Below are positions 1 to 5,782 of a DNA stretch of 7,265 nt, in pieces. A program made the translations under genes and the position numbers. This stretch comes from JBBIKU01 sp037445245. Lineage in GTDB: Bacteria > Chloroflexota > Anaerolineae > Anaerolineales > Anaerolineaceae. Location: NCBI GenBank assembly GCA_037445245.1, contig JBBIKU010000120.1, positions 1 to 7,265 of the forward strand. Reading direction: 5' to 3'. The stretch's first letter is position 1. Each line of letters opens with the position of its first letter. The notes under the pieces were generated by a model. It saw only the letters and a program-made list of their open reading frames with translations. It did no database searches and was not told where the DNA came from.

Positions 1-237
1 GTTTTCTCCGTCTTTTTTCTTCCTTTTGGCGCGTTGAAACATGCTGAACCGTCCGCTGGGGGGTGCTTTCGGTGGAGGATTGGCGATGCGCAAAAATAGC
101 CCTCCCAGCAGGCAGATGGCGCCCATGAAGAGCAGGTTGAAATCAGGCGCGTCCGCCATATCCGAGAGGATGAACAGAGTCACCAACCCGCCGCCGATCA
201 GCAAGAAGAAAATCCCGACGCGGTTCAATGCCTTCAT
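1..237 (-). CDS. Small two-helix membrane protein, 3' end outside window
   Basis: I do not recognise the family. Read on the minus strand from the ATG at 235-237, 79 codons are open to the left edge with no stop, so the C-terminus is missing. A GAGGT ribosome-binding sequence lies a few bases upstream of the ATG. Residues about 7-25 and 32-51 are hydrophobic and look like two membrane helices joined by a short acidic turn (SDMADAPD). The tail that follows is Pro-rich (NPPPKAPP) and then strongly basic (RAKRKKKDG), which by the positive-inside rule puts it in the cytoplasm. The gene starts 23 nt after the stop of the P5C dehydrogenase gene on the same strand with no visible promoter between them, so cotranscription is likely. 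Function is unknown; a link to proline metabolism would be guesswork. Confidence 0.72.
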   Translation of the reverse strand, partial: MKALNRVGIFFLLIGGGLVTLFILSDMADAPDFNLLFMGAICLLGGLFLRIANPPPKAPPSGRFSMFQRAKRKKKDGEN

Positions 238-260
238 TCATACCTCACTGCGGGGTTTTA

Positions 261-1844
261 TCAAACCTTCTCCACCCGCGTGCGGATCTGTTCTTGCATG
301 TAAAGCTGCAGGTAATGTACGCCGCCGGCATTTTTCCCGCTCGACCCGGAGCCTTTCCAGCCGCCGAAGGGCTGAAAGCCGGGCCAGGCGCCGGTGGTGG
401 CACCCTGCGGACGGTTGGCGTAGTTCACGCCGGCTTCGATGTGATCGAAGAACCATTCCGCCTCCTGCGGTGTGCCATAAAATCCCGCCGTCAAGCCGTA
501 ATCCACATCGTTGGCGAGCCGCATGGCTTCATCCAGATTTTTCACTTTCGCCAGGGTGGTGATGGGCACGAACATTTCCTGCTTCCACAATCGATGATCC
601 AGAGACAGCTCCGCCAGAGTCGGAGCGCAGAAATATCCTTTGGCGTATTCGCCTTCGGTCAGCACTTTACCGCCGGTCAAAAATCTCCCCGCCTGACTGA
701 TCTCTTCGCTGAACTGCTGGAAATCGCGGTACGAGCTGCGGTTGACCACCGGTCCAAGATAGACCTGGCGGTCAGTGGGATCTCCGATGGTGAGTTTGTT
801 GGTCAACTCCACCAGCCGCGCCGAGAGGATATCGTAGAGCGGCTCTTCGATATAGACTCGCGAACAGGCGGAGCACTTCTGTCCTTGCAAGCCGAACGCC
901 GAGCGCAGGATGCCCACCGCAGCCATCTCCACATCGGCGTGGCGCGAGACGATAGCCGGGTTCTTGCCGCCCAGTTCGAGGATGGTCGGTCGCACCCAGC
1001 GACCGCTGGCAAACTGGCTGAAGATGCCCATGCCCACATCATACGAGCCGGTGAAGGTGATCCCGCTCACTTCGGGACTTTCGATCAACGCCTGCCCCAG
1101 CGTGCTGCCTGGACCGGTGACATAATTGAAAACCCCGTCCGGCAAGCCGGCGTCGCGCAAGCACTCCGCCAGCAGGCGCGATGTCCACGGCGTATCGGTC
1201 GCGGGCTTGAATACCACCGTGTTGCCGGTCACCAGCGCCGCTGCCAGCGGCCCGCCGGTCAGGGCGCAGGGAAAATTGAAGGGGCTGATCACCAGCCAGA
1301 CACCGTAAGGGCGCAACACCGAAACGTTGCTGGCGCGGTATCCCACCAGCGGGTCTTTGCCCATCTCGACCACATAGCCCTGGTTGGCTTCCATTTGATC
1401 GCAGGCGTAACGCGCTAGGTCGGCAGTCTCGGCGACATCGCCGAGGGCTTCGAGCCGGTTTTTGCCAACCTCCATGCCGACCACCGCGCTCATCTCGAAG
1501 ATGCGCCGGTCGATTTGGTCTGCCATCTTACGAATCAGCGCCACCCGTTCCTGCCAGGGTGTGCGGCTCCACTTCGGGAACGCTTTCTGCGCAGCCGCAA
1601 TGGCATCCCGGGCGTCTTCTGCGCCACCTTTCTGAAAGACGCCCAACACCACATCGGTGTTGGCGGGCGAGCGGTCTTCAAACTTTTCTTCCGAAAAACG
1701 ATCTTTACCGTCCACGAGCATGGCATGTTCTTTGCCTAAATTACGCTTGAGCGTCGCCAGCGCCTGCTCAAAGCGGGTATGCAGTTCTTCGGGGGGCTTG
1801 AACATGGTGGCATACGTGAGCTTGAATCCGGATTCCACAGCCAT
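261..1844 (-). CDS. rocA: 1-pyrroline-5-carboxylate dehydrogenase (RocA/PruA-type aldehyde dehydrogenase)
   Basis: This is an NAD(P)-dependent aldehyde dehydrogenase of 527 aa. The best match is the P5C dehydrogenase subgroup, which oxidises glutamate-semialdehyde to glutamate in proline and arginine breakdown in the cytosol. Visible landmarks are the oxyanion Asn in SPFNFP (N190), the cofactor-binding Lys in VFKPATDTP (K213), the Rossmann motif TGSYDVG (265-271), the general-base Glu in ELGGKNP (E290), the catalytic Cys in GQKCSACSR (C324) and the EMF motif (423-425). GQKCSACSR, the N-terminal extension before the ALDH core and the length of about 515-530 aa are typical of RocA-like enzymes. 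An in-frame ATG exists further upstream (1892), but the ATG at 1844 is preceded by AGGAGG with a 10-nt spacer and begins with a family-like sequence, so I chose it. No proline dehydrogenase gene is visible here; P5C would have to come from a gene elsewhere. Other semialdehyde dehydrogenases are a less likely alternative. Confidence 0.93.
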   Translation of the reverse strand: MAVESGFKLTYATMFKPPEELHTRFEQALATLKRNLGKEHAMLVDGKDRFSEEKFEDRSPANTDVVLGVFQKGGAEDARDAIAAAQKAFPKWSRTPWQERVALIRKMADQIDRRIFEMSAVVGMEVGKNRLEALGDVAETADLARYACDQMEANQGYVVEMGKDPLVGYRASNVSVLRPYGVWLVISPFNFPCALTGGPLAAALVTGNTVVFKPATDTPWTSRLLAECLRDAGLPDGVFNYVTGPGSTLGQALIESPEVSGITFTGSYDVGMGIFSQFASGRWVRPTILELGGKNPAIVSRHADVEMAAVGILRSAFGLQGQKCSACSRVYIEEPLYDILSARLVELTNKLTIGDPTDRQVYLGPVVNRSSYRDFQQFSEEISQAGRFLTGGKVLTEGEYAKGYFCAPTLAELSLDHRLWKQEMFVPITTLAKVKNLDEAMRLANDVDYGLTAGFYGTPQEAEWFFDHIEAGVNYANRPQGATTGAWPGFQPFGGWKGSGSSGKNAGGVHYLQLYMQEQIRTRVEKV

Positions 1845-1854
1845 TCTGATATGA

Positions 1855-1860
1855 CCTCCT
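1855..1860 (-). promoter_or_regulatory. Ribosome binding site deciding the P5C dehydrogenase start
   Basis: The minus strand reads AGGAGG, 10 nt before the ATG at 1842-1844. It is the only strong Shine-Dalgarno near the candidate starts and argues against the longer reading from 1892. Confidence 0.75.
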
Positions 1861-1916
1861 GATTTGGTTGACGTGCAAACCCGTGCTTCCACGTCCCTGA
1901 AAGACCAAGTGAATTA

Positions 1917-1945
1917 AGTATAGCGCAGTGGATAGCGTTCGTCAA
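1917..1945 (-). promoter_or_regulatory. Sigma-70-type promoter of the P5C dehydrogenase gene
   Basis: On the minus strand a TTGACG -35 box (1940-1945) and a TATACT -10 box (1917-1922) are separated by exactly 17 bp. Transcription would begin near 1910, giving a leader of about 65 nt before the ATG at 1844. Confidence 0.75.
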
Positions 1946-1962
1946 AGGCGCGTTGAAAGTGG

Positions 1963-1991
1963 TTGCGCGGCGTGATGATTTGCGCTACACT
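1963..1991 (+). promoter_or_regulatory. Promoter of the DUF429-like gene, divergent from the P5C dehydrogenase promoter
   Basis: TTGCGC (1963-1968) and TACACT (1986-1991) are 17 bp apart. A start of transcription 7 nt after the -10 box falls on 1998, the first base of the GTG start codon. The -35 box lies 17 bp from that of the divergent promoter, so the two back-to-back promoters could share regulation. Confidence 0.55.
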
Positions 1992-1997
1992 GAATGG

Positions 1998-2759
1998 GTG
2001 GACGATCACACCACACAAGCGGTCTGTCTGGGGATCGAACCGCGCTTCGGACGAAAACCACTCACCTACGCTGCCCTCGACGACGAGCGCAACCTGCTGG
2101 CGCTGGGGCAGGGAAGCCTTGCCGATGTGCTGGCGTTCGTTGGCGGGCAGGCGAGCGCCTTTATCGGCGTCAATGCCCCCTCGCAGCTCAACCAGGGCTT
2201 GATGCAGCAGCCGGAAGCGCGACCGCAATCCTCGCTGCTGCCGCCTGGCGACCGTTGGAACAACGCCCGACGGGTAGAGTACGATCTGCACAACAGAGGC
2301 ATCAGCCTGCCACGCACGCCCGCCTCGCTCTCCGCCTGCCCGCGCTGGATGCAGCGCGGATTTCATTTCTACCACCAATTGCAGAAGATGGATTACCGGG
2401 CATTCCCCGCCGGGGATTTCGCACGGGTGTGGCTCGAAGTCCCCGCCGAGGCTGCTTTTCACGCCTTGCTGCGACAGAAGCCTCTGCCCGCTAACACGAT
2501 TGAAAGCCGTCTGCAACGCCAGTTGATCCTCTACGAACACGACCTGCCGCTGCCGGATCCGATGCGCTTTTTCGAGGAAGTGACCCGCCGCCGCCTGTTG
2601 CAGGGCATCCTTCCTGAAGGGCTGTATGCTCCCGCCGAGTTGAACGCCCTGGTGTGCGCTTACACCGCCTGGTTGGCGGCGTATCGCCCACAGCAGATTG
2701 ATCGGCTGGGCGCTCCCGAAGAAGGCGAGATCGTCCTTCCCGCCCGCTCGCACCCGTAG
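1998..2759 (+). CDS. DUF429-like protein (predicted RNase H-like fold)
   Basis: The 253-aa product resembles DUF429 proteins, predicted nucleases with an RNase H-like fold and no firmly established function. Supporting segments are the first strand and loop AVCLGIEPRFGRKPLTYAAL (8-27), IGVNAP (56-61), RRVEYDLHNRGI with TP following (91-108), the aromatic RGFHFYHQL (120-128), VWLEVPAEAAF (144-154) where the family usually has an 'E.hPE.sF' segment, VCAYTAW (219-225) and the closing EEGEIVLP (241-248). The first two acidic positions are not canonical: E13 stands where Asp is usual, and N59 sits in the usual 'GIDAP' motif. I chose GTG 1998 because the fold begins immediately after it and the predicted transcript starts there; a TTG at 1953 gives 15 more residues but lies upstream of the promoter. 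No Shine-Dalgarno is visible, in keeping with leaderless translation. Gene confidence is high; the family call is moderate. Confidence 0.75.
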   Translation: MDDHTTQAVCLGIEPRFGRKPLTYAALDDERNLLALGQGSLADVLAFVGGQASAFIGVNAPSQLNQGLMQQPEARPQSSLLPPGDRWNNARRVEYDLHNRGISLPRTPASLSACPRWMQRGFHFYHQLQKMDYRAFPAGDFARVWLEVPAEAAFHALLRQKPLPANTIESRLQRQLILYEHDLPLPDPMRFFEEVTRRRLLQGILPEGLYAPAELNALVCAYTAWLAAYRPQQIDRLGAPEEGEIVLPARSHP

Positions 2760-2780
2760 CTACTTCCACGCAGCCATCTG

Positions 2781-2789
2781 TGCTATACT
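2781..2789 (+). promoter_or_regulatory. Extended -10 promoter of the prenyltransferase gene
   Basis: TGCTATACT is an extended -10 element (TGn followed by TATACT at 2784-2789). No good -35 box is present at 16-18 bp, as is common for extended -10 promoters. The start of transcription would be near 2796, about 37 nt before the ATG at 2833. Confidence 0.5.
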
Positions 2790-2832
2790 CTACCCGTTTT
2801 CGATCGACATCCCCTTTCCACGCGAGGGCAAC

Positions 2833-3864
2833 ATGTACCCACGAAGTTGGCACGTTAACACCGCCATGTGGATCAAAGCGCTCAAGATCATTCCCCGCCT
2901 CGAGAAAGAGGAATGGAATCGCCTGGACGTGATCTCGAAATGGTTGATTTCAACCCGCGCGGCGGTGCTGATCATGACCTTTATTTCCAGCGCCATCGCC
3001 GGCTTGCTGGCAGCGCGCGCCGGCAGCTTTGACCTGCTACGCTGGTGCCTGCTGACGATCGGGCTGGTTTTCGCCCACGCCACCAACAACCTGCTCAACG
3101 ATCTAACCGACTTCAAGCGCGGCGTGGACGAGGACAATTATTTCCGTGCCCAGTACGGACCGCAACCGGTCCAGCAGGGGCTGGCGAGCGTGCGCCAGCA
3201 GCTTATCTACGCCGCCGTCACCGGCGCAATTGCCCTACTGGCGGGAATCCCACTGGTGAGATACGGCGGCGCGCTGGCGCTGGGGTTGCTGCTGGCAGGG
3301 GTGTTCTTCGTGCTCTTCTACACCTATCCGCTGAAGCACATCGGTCTGGGTGAACCGGCGGTGATTCTAGTGTGGGGACCGCTGATGATCGGCGGCGGCT
3401 ATTACGTCATCACCGGGGTGTGGGACTGGCAGGTAGCAATCGCCAGCCTGCCCTACGCCCTGGGCAGCGCCATGGTCATTTTTGGCAAGCACATTGACAA
3501 GTTGGAACAGGACAAAGCCAAACACATCCGCACCCTGCCGGTGTTGCTGGGCGCAAAGGCGGCTCGGTATACCGCCCTGGCGATGGTGGCGATCCAATTC
3601 GTTGCCGTGATGTATTTGGTGACGGTGGGATATTTTTCGGCAGCGATGCTGGTGGTGCTGGCAGCCCTCTACACCCTGCCGCGGGTGGTGCGGATGTACC
3701 TGGCACCCAAACCCAGCCAGTGCCCGCCGGAATATCGCCAGGACATCTGGCCATTGTGGTATGTGGCGGGCGGCTTTTATCACAACCGCATCTTCGGTTT
3801 GCTGTTTCTGGCTGGCTTGGTGCTGGAATTGATTTTACACCACCTGGGGTGGCTCGCCGGATAA
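2833..3864 (+). CDS. UbiA-superfamily membrane prenyltransferase (MenA-like)
   Basis: The 343-aa integral membrane protein has about eight to nine hydrophobic segments. The first Asp-rich motif is NNLLNDLTDFKRGVD (85-99), holding N89, D90, D93 and D99, which bind Mg-diphosphate in UbiA enzymes. The stretch after it (GPQPVQQGLAS, 109-119) resembles the MenA-type 'GP.p.vq.Gl.s' loop. The second motif is GKHIDKLEQDKAKHIRTLPVLLG (218-240), equivalent to MenA's 'NNIRD..tD...gkrTLav.lG'. The family transfers a polyprenyl chain to an aromatic acceptor, for example 1,4-dihydroxy-2-naphthoate in menaquinone synthesis; the substrate here cannot be read from sequence. ATG 2833 has GAGGG 4 nt upstream. 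ATG 2866 is an alternative that would remove 11 residues. The cytoplasmic N-terminus of about 40 residues is charged and precedes the first helix. No other quinone genes lie nearby. The superfamily call is firm; the MenA role is uncertain. Confidence 0.85.
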   Translation: MYPRSWHVNTAMWIKALKIIPRLEKEEWNRLDVISKWLISTRAAVLIMTFISSAIAGLLAARAGSFDLLRWCLLTIGLVFAHATNNLLNDLTDFKRGVDEDNYFRAQYGPQPVQQGLASVRQQLIYAAVTGAIALLAGIPLVRYGGALALGLLLAGVFFVLFYTYPLKHIGLGEPAVILVWGPLMIGGGYYVITGVWDWQVAIASLPYALGSAMVIFGKHIDKLEQDKAKHIRTLPVLLGAKAARYTALAMVAIQFVAVMYLVTVGYFSAAMLVVLAALYTLPRVVRMYLAPKPSQCPPEYRQDIWPLWYVAGGFYHNRIFGLLFLAGLVLELILHHLGWLAG

Positions 3865-3886
3865 AAAGACCGCCGTTTTCCGAACA

Positions 3887-3931
3887 AAAAGTCCTGCGCC
3901 CCCTCTCCAGCCTCGGCGACGCACGACTTTT
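3887..3931. terminator. Candidate bidirectional terminator between the prenyltransferase gene and the tRNA
   Basis: AAAAGTC (3887-3893) pairs with GACTTTT (3925-3931), and inside them TGCG (3895-3898) pairs with CGCA (3920-3923) across a C-C mismatch. This gives an 11-bp interrupted stem with a 21-nt loop. Read leftwards it ends in five T's after the tRNA; read rightwards it ends in four T's after the prenyltransferase gene. The large loop makes it a modest candidate. Confidence 0.4.
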
Positions 3932-3944
3932 ACCTCTTTCCCTG

Positions 3945-4018
3945 TGGGCGATACAGGACTCGAACCTGTGACCTCTACTTTGTGATAGTAGCGCTCTAAC
4001 CAACTGAGCTAATCGCCC
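3945..4018 (-). tRNA. tRNA-Val (anticodon CAC)
   Basis: The 74-nt minus-strand sequence folds into a full cloverleaf. The 7-bp acceptor stem is GGGCGAT with ATCGCCC. The D stem is GCTC/GAGC with loop AGTTGGTTA. The anticodon stem CTACT/AGTAG carries the loop ATCACAA. The T arm is ACAGG TTCGAGT CCTGT. The anticodon CAC (3982-3984) reads GUG valine codons. The discriminator base is A, as expected for tRNA-Val. The 3' CCA is not encoded: the DNA continues ACAG, so CCA would have to be added by nucleotidyltransferase. The variable loop is 5 nt, so this is a class I tRNA. It has its own promoter and is flanked by unrelated protein genes. Confidence 0.96.
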
Positions 4019-4033
4019 TTCATCTGTGCACCG

Positions 4034-4063
4034 ATTATAGCAAAGAAATCCCCGCTTTGACAA
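4034..4063 (-). promoter_or_regulatory. Promoter of the tRNA-Val gene
   Basis: On the minus strand TTGTCA (4058-4063) and a perfect TATAAT (4034-4039) are 18 bp apart, and TGC directly precedes the -10 box, making it an extended -10. The predicted start lies close to the mature 5' end at 4018, so the 5' leader is only about 10 nt. Confidence 0.75.
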
Positions 4064-4137
4064 GGAAAAACCAAGTCGCCGGCGGCGCATTTTCAGCCAA
4101 CCTCTACAGCCGTGCTGCACCGAGAATCAAACGGGTG

Positions 4138-4143
4138 TATAAT
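4138..4143 (+). promoter_or_regulatory. -10 box of the NfeD-slipin operon
   Basis: A perfect TATAAT lies 55 nt before the NfeD start at 4199. The -35 region (CTGCAC at 4115-4120, 17 bp spacing) is poor. The window 4019-4198 holds only this promoter and the divergent tRNA promoter; I see no other gene there. Confidence 0.5.
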
Positions 4144-4198
4144 TCAATCGTCGAGTTCACCCGTTGCAAGCGTGCCCCATGAAGGCAGGAATGGTGCA

Positions 4199-4816
4199 AT
4201 GAACATTTTGCTCGATCCCAACGTATCTTACTTCTTGCTGGTGTGCGGCGCCGTGCTGGCAATTCTGACCTTGTTGTCGCCGGGCACCGGCTTTTTTGAG
4301 ATCAGTGCCATGGTGCTGCTGGTGCTGGCAGGTTATGGCATCGTCAACCACCCTCTCAATTATTGGGCCTTGGCAATTTTGCTGCTCGGCGTCTTCCCCT
4401 TCCTGCTCGCCCTGCGGCGCTCCCGCCAACAAATCTATCTGCTGCCGGCGCTGCTGTCGCTGATCATCGGCTCGGTGTTCCTGTTCCGGGCTGAAGAAGG
4501 TTTCACCGCCGTCAACCCATACTTCGCCACACTCATGTCGGCGCTGGCGGTCGGGTTGCTGTGGGTGATCGGGCGCAAGGCAATCGAAGCGATTGGGGCG
4601 CCGGTTACGCATGACCCCAACCGTCTGATCGGCAGCATCGGTGAAGCCCGCACCAATATCTATCGCGACGGAACCGTCTACGTTGGCGGCGAGGAGTGGA
4701 CCGCACGCAGCGAATCCTTCATCCCCGCCGGCAGTCTGGTACATATTGCTGGCCGCGAAGGATTGGTTTTGTTGGTAGAAGCAGTCAACAAGGCGCCTTC
4801 GCAGCCACCCGAATAA
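4199..4816 (+). CDS. nfeD: NfeD-family membrane protein (short NfeD1b type)
   Basis: The 205-aa protein has about five hydrophobic segments (roughly 10-27, 33-49, 56-72, 79-97, 107-124) and then a soluble C-terminal domain (about 143-194) that matches the NfeD OB-fold (LIGSIGEARTNI, DGTVYVGGEEW, GREGLVLLVE). The motif SPGTGFFEI (27-35) between the first two helices is a signature of NfeD proteins. The ClpP-class serine protease domain of long NfeD proteins is absent. NfeD proteins are encoded next to slipin/SPFH partners and are thought to cooperate with them in membrane-domain organisation or quality control; the slipin gene here follows after 29 nt on the same strand. The start at ATG 4199 has AGGA 8 nt upstream and begins just before the first helix. 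A nearby ATG at 4191 is followed at once by a stop in its frame. Confidence 0.88.
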   Translation: MNILLDPNVSYFLLVCGAVLAILTLLSPGTGFFEISAMVLLVLAGYGIVNHPLNYWALAILLLGVFPFLLALRRSRQQIYLLPALLSLIIGSVFLFRAEEGFTAVNPYFATLMSALAVGLLWVIGRKAIEAIGAPVTHDPNRLIGSIGEARTNIYRDGTVYVGGEEWTARSESFIPAGSLVHIAGREGLVLLVEAVNKAPSQPPE

Positions 4817-4834
4817 TCGTCAGATTTCTCAAAA

Positions 4835-4841
4835 AAGGAGG
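4835..4841 (+). promoter_or_regulatory. Ribosome binding site deciding the slipin start
   Basis: AAGGAGG lies 4 nt before the ATG at 4846 and is the strongest Shine-Dalgarno on the plus strand. It fixes the slipin start inside a reading frame that stays open much further upstream, through the nfeD gene. Confidence 0.8.
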
Positions 4842-4845
4842 CAAC

Positions 4846-5751
4846 ATGCCCGATCCAATTGATCCCCTATTCTGTCTGATTGGGGTGCTCGTACTGATTG
4901 TGATCGTCTTCATGGCGAGCGCTCTCAAAGTTGTGCCCGAGTACCAACGGTTGGTCGTCTTCCGGCTGGGTCGCTGCATCGGTCAACGCGGTCCGGGGCT
5001 GGTCATCTTGATCCCCTTTATCGATCGCGCCGTGCGGGTTGATCTGCGCGAGCTGGTGCGCGAAATCCCGGTGCAGACCGCCATCACCATGGACAACGCC
5101 CCCATCTCGATCGACTTCCTATGGTATTTCAAGGTCTTCGACCCGGTGCAAAGCGTGCTGCAAGTCGGCAATTTTGAAATGGCAGCCCAGGGTATTGCCA
5201 CCACCACCCTGCGCTCGGTCATTGGCGGCATTTTGCTGGATGACGTGCTTTCGCAGCGGGAAAAAATCAACCTGGCGCTGCGCACCCGCCTGGACGAAGT
5301 GACCGAGCGATGGGGCGTCAAAGTGACCAACGTCGAAATCCGTGAGATCACTCCGCCCCGCGATGTGCAAGAAGCCATGAACCGCCAGTTGACCGCCGAG
5401 CGCAACCGCCGCGCCAAAGTGATCGAATCGCAGGGTGAGCGCGAAGCCGCCATCAATGTTGCCGAAGGCGAGCAAAAGGCGAAGGTGCTGCGCGCCGAAG
5501 GTGAAAAACAGGCGAACATTCTGGTCGCCGAAGGTGAGCGCAAAGCGCAACTACTGCGAGCCGAAGGCTATGCTGACGCCCTGGACAAGATCTTCAGTGT
5601 TGCCGAAAAGGTCGATCACCAAACGATGACCCTGCAATACTTCGAAACCCTCAAAACAATGTCGGTACACCCATCCACCAAGTATATTTTCCCGATGGAG
5701 TTTACCAATTTGCTGGGTGATTTTATCAAGAGCCGCGAGCCGAAGAAATAA
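4846..5751 (+). CDS. Slipin (stomatin-like SPFH/band 7 protein)
   Basis: The 301-aa protein starts with a membrane-inserting hydrophobic segment (about 8-26). It continues with the SPFH domain (about 28-185): VVPEYQRLVVFRLGR, RGPGLVILIPFID, VDLRELVREIPVQTAITMDN, TTLRSVIGGILLDDVLSQRE and WGVKVTNVEIREITPP are all recognisable slipin segments. Residues about 186-245 form a charged helical coiled coil with an 11-residue repeat whose AEG cores start at 206, 217, 228 and 239. The C-terminus carries YFETLKTM and a short hydrophobic patch (YIFPMEFTNLLGDFI) that in stomatins contributes to oligomerisation. Slipins assemble into membrane-bound oligomers and pair with NfeD proteins; the NfeD gene lies directly upstream in the same operon. 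FtsH regulators HflK/HflC share the fold, but the length, the single gene and the NfeD neighbour favour slipin. Confidence 0.93.
   Translation: MPDPIDPLFCLIGVLVLIVIVFMASALKVVPEYQRLVVFRLGRCIGQRGPGLVILIPFIDRAVRVDLRELVREIPVQTAITMDNAPISIDFLWYFKVFDPVQSVLQVGNFEMAAQGIATTTLRSVIGGILLDDVLSQREKINLALRTRLDEVTERWGVKVTNVEIREITPPRDVQEAMNRQLTAERNRRAKVIESQGEREAAINVAEGEQKAKVLRAEGEKQANILVAEGERKAQLLRAEGYADALDKIFSVAEKVDHQTMTLQYFETLKTMSVHPSTKYIFPMEFTNLLGDFIKSREPKK
5461..5571 (+). repeat. 33-bp periodic repeat coding the slipin coiled coil
   Basis: GCCGAAGG recurs at 5461, 5494, 5527 and 5560, exactly 33 bp apart. It encodes AEG-headed 11-residue units (AEGEQKAKVLR, AEGEKQANILV, AEGERKAQLLR, then a partial AEGYADAL). 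Eleven-residue periodicity is usual for right-handed coiled coils in stomatin-family proteins. The DNA identity between units suggests duplication kept by selection on the helix. Confidence 0.8.
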
Positions 5752-5782
5752 AACGGTGATCTATCCGGCAGCACAAAATTAC

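Noticed and set aside
41..562. 173-codon plus-strand open frame at the left edge
   Set aside because: It is antisense to the small membrane protein and the end of the P5C dehydrogenase, has low-complexity Arg/Ser composition and no motif.
228..1418. 396-codon plus-strand open frame
   Set aside because: It is entirely antisense to the well-supported P5C dehydrogenase gene, has no recognisable domain, and is the kind of shadow frame expected in GC-rich coding DNA.
1870..1895. Inverted repeat GACGTG/CACGTC in the P5C dehydrogenase leader
   Set aside because: It is only 6 bp with a 14-nt loop and no supporting features. It is too weak to call a regulatory hairpin.
1914..2753. 279-codon minus-strand open frame
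   Set aside because: It lies antisense to the DUF429-like gene and across the divergent promoters. It has no family-like motif and no ribosome binding site, whereas the plus-strand frame has recognisable motifs.
3476..4120. 214-codon minus-strand open frame across the tRNA, containing RLAQLVRALLSQSRGHRFESC
   Set aside because: This peptide is the familiar spurious translation of a tRNA gene read in frame. The rest is antisense to the prenyltransferase gene. The tRNA cloverleaf explains the sequence.
4983..5550. Two long minus-strand open frames (186 and 143 codons)
   Set aside because: Both are antisense to the slipin gene. Their repetitive composition mirrors the coiled-coil repeats on the coding strand.
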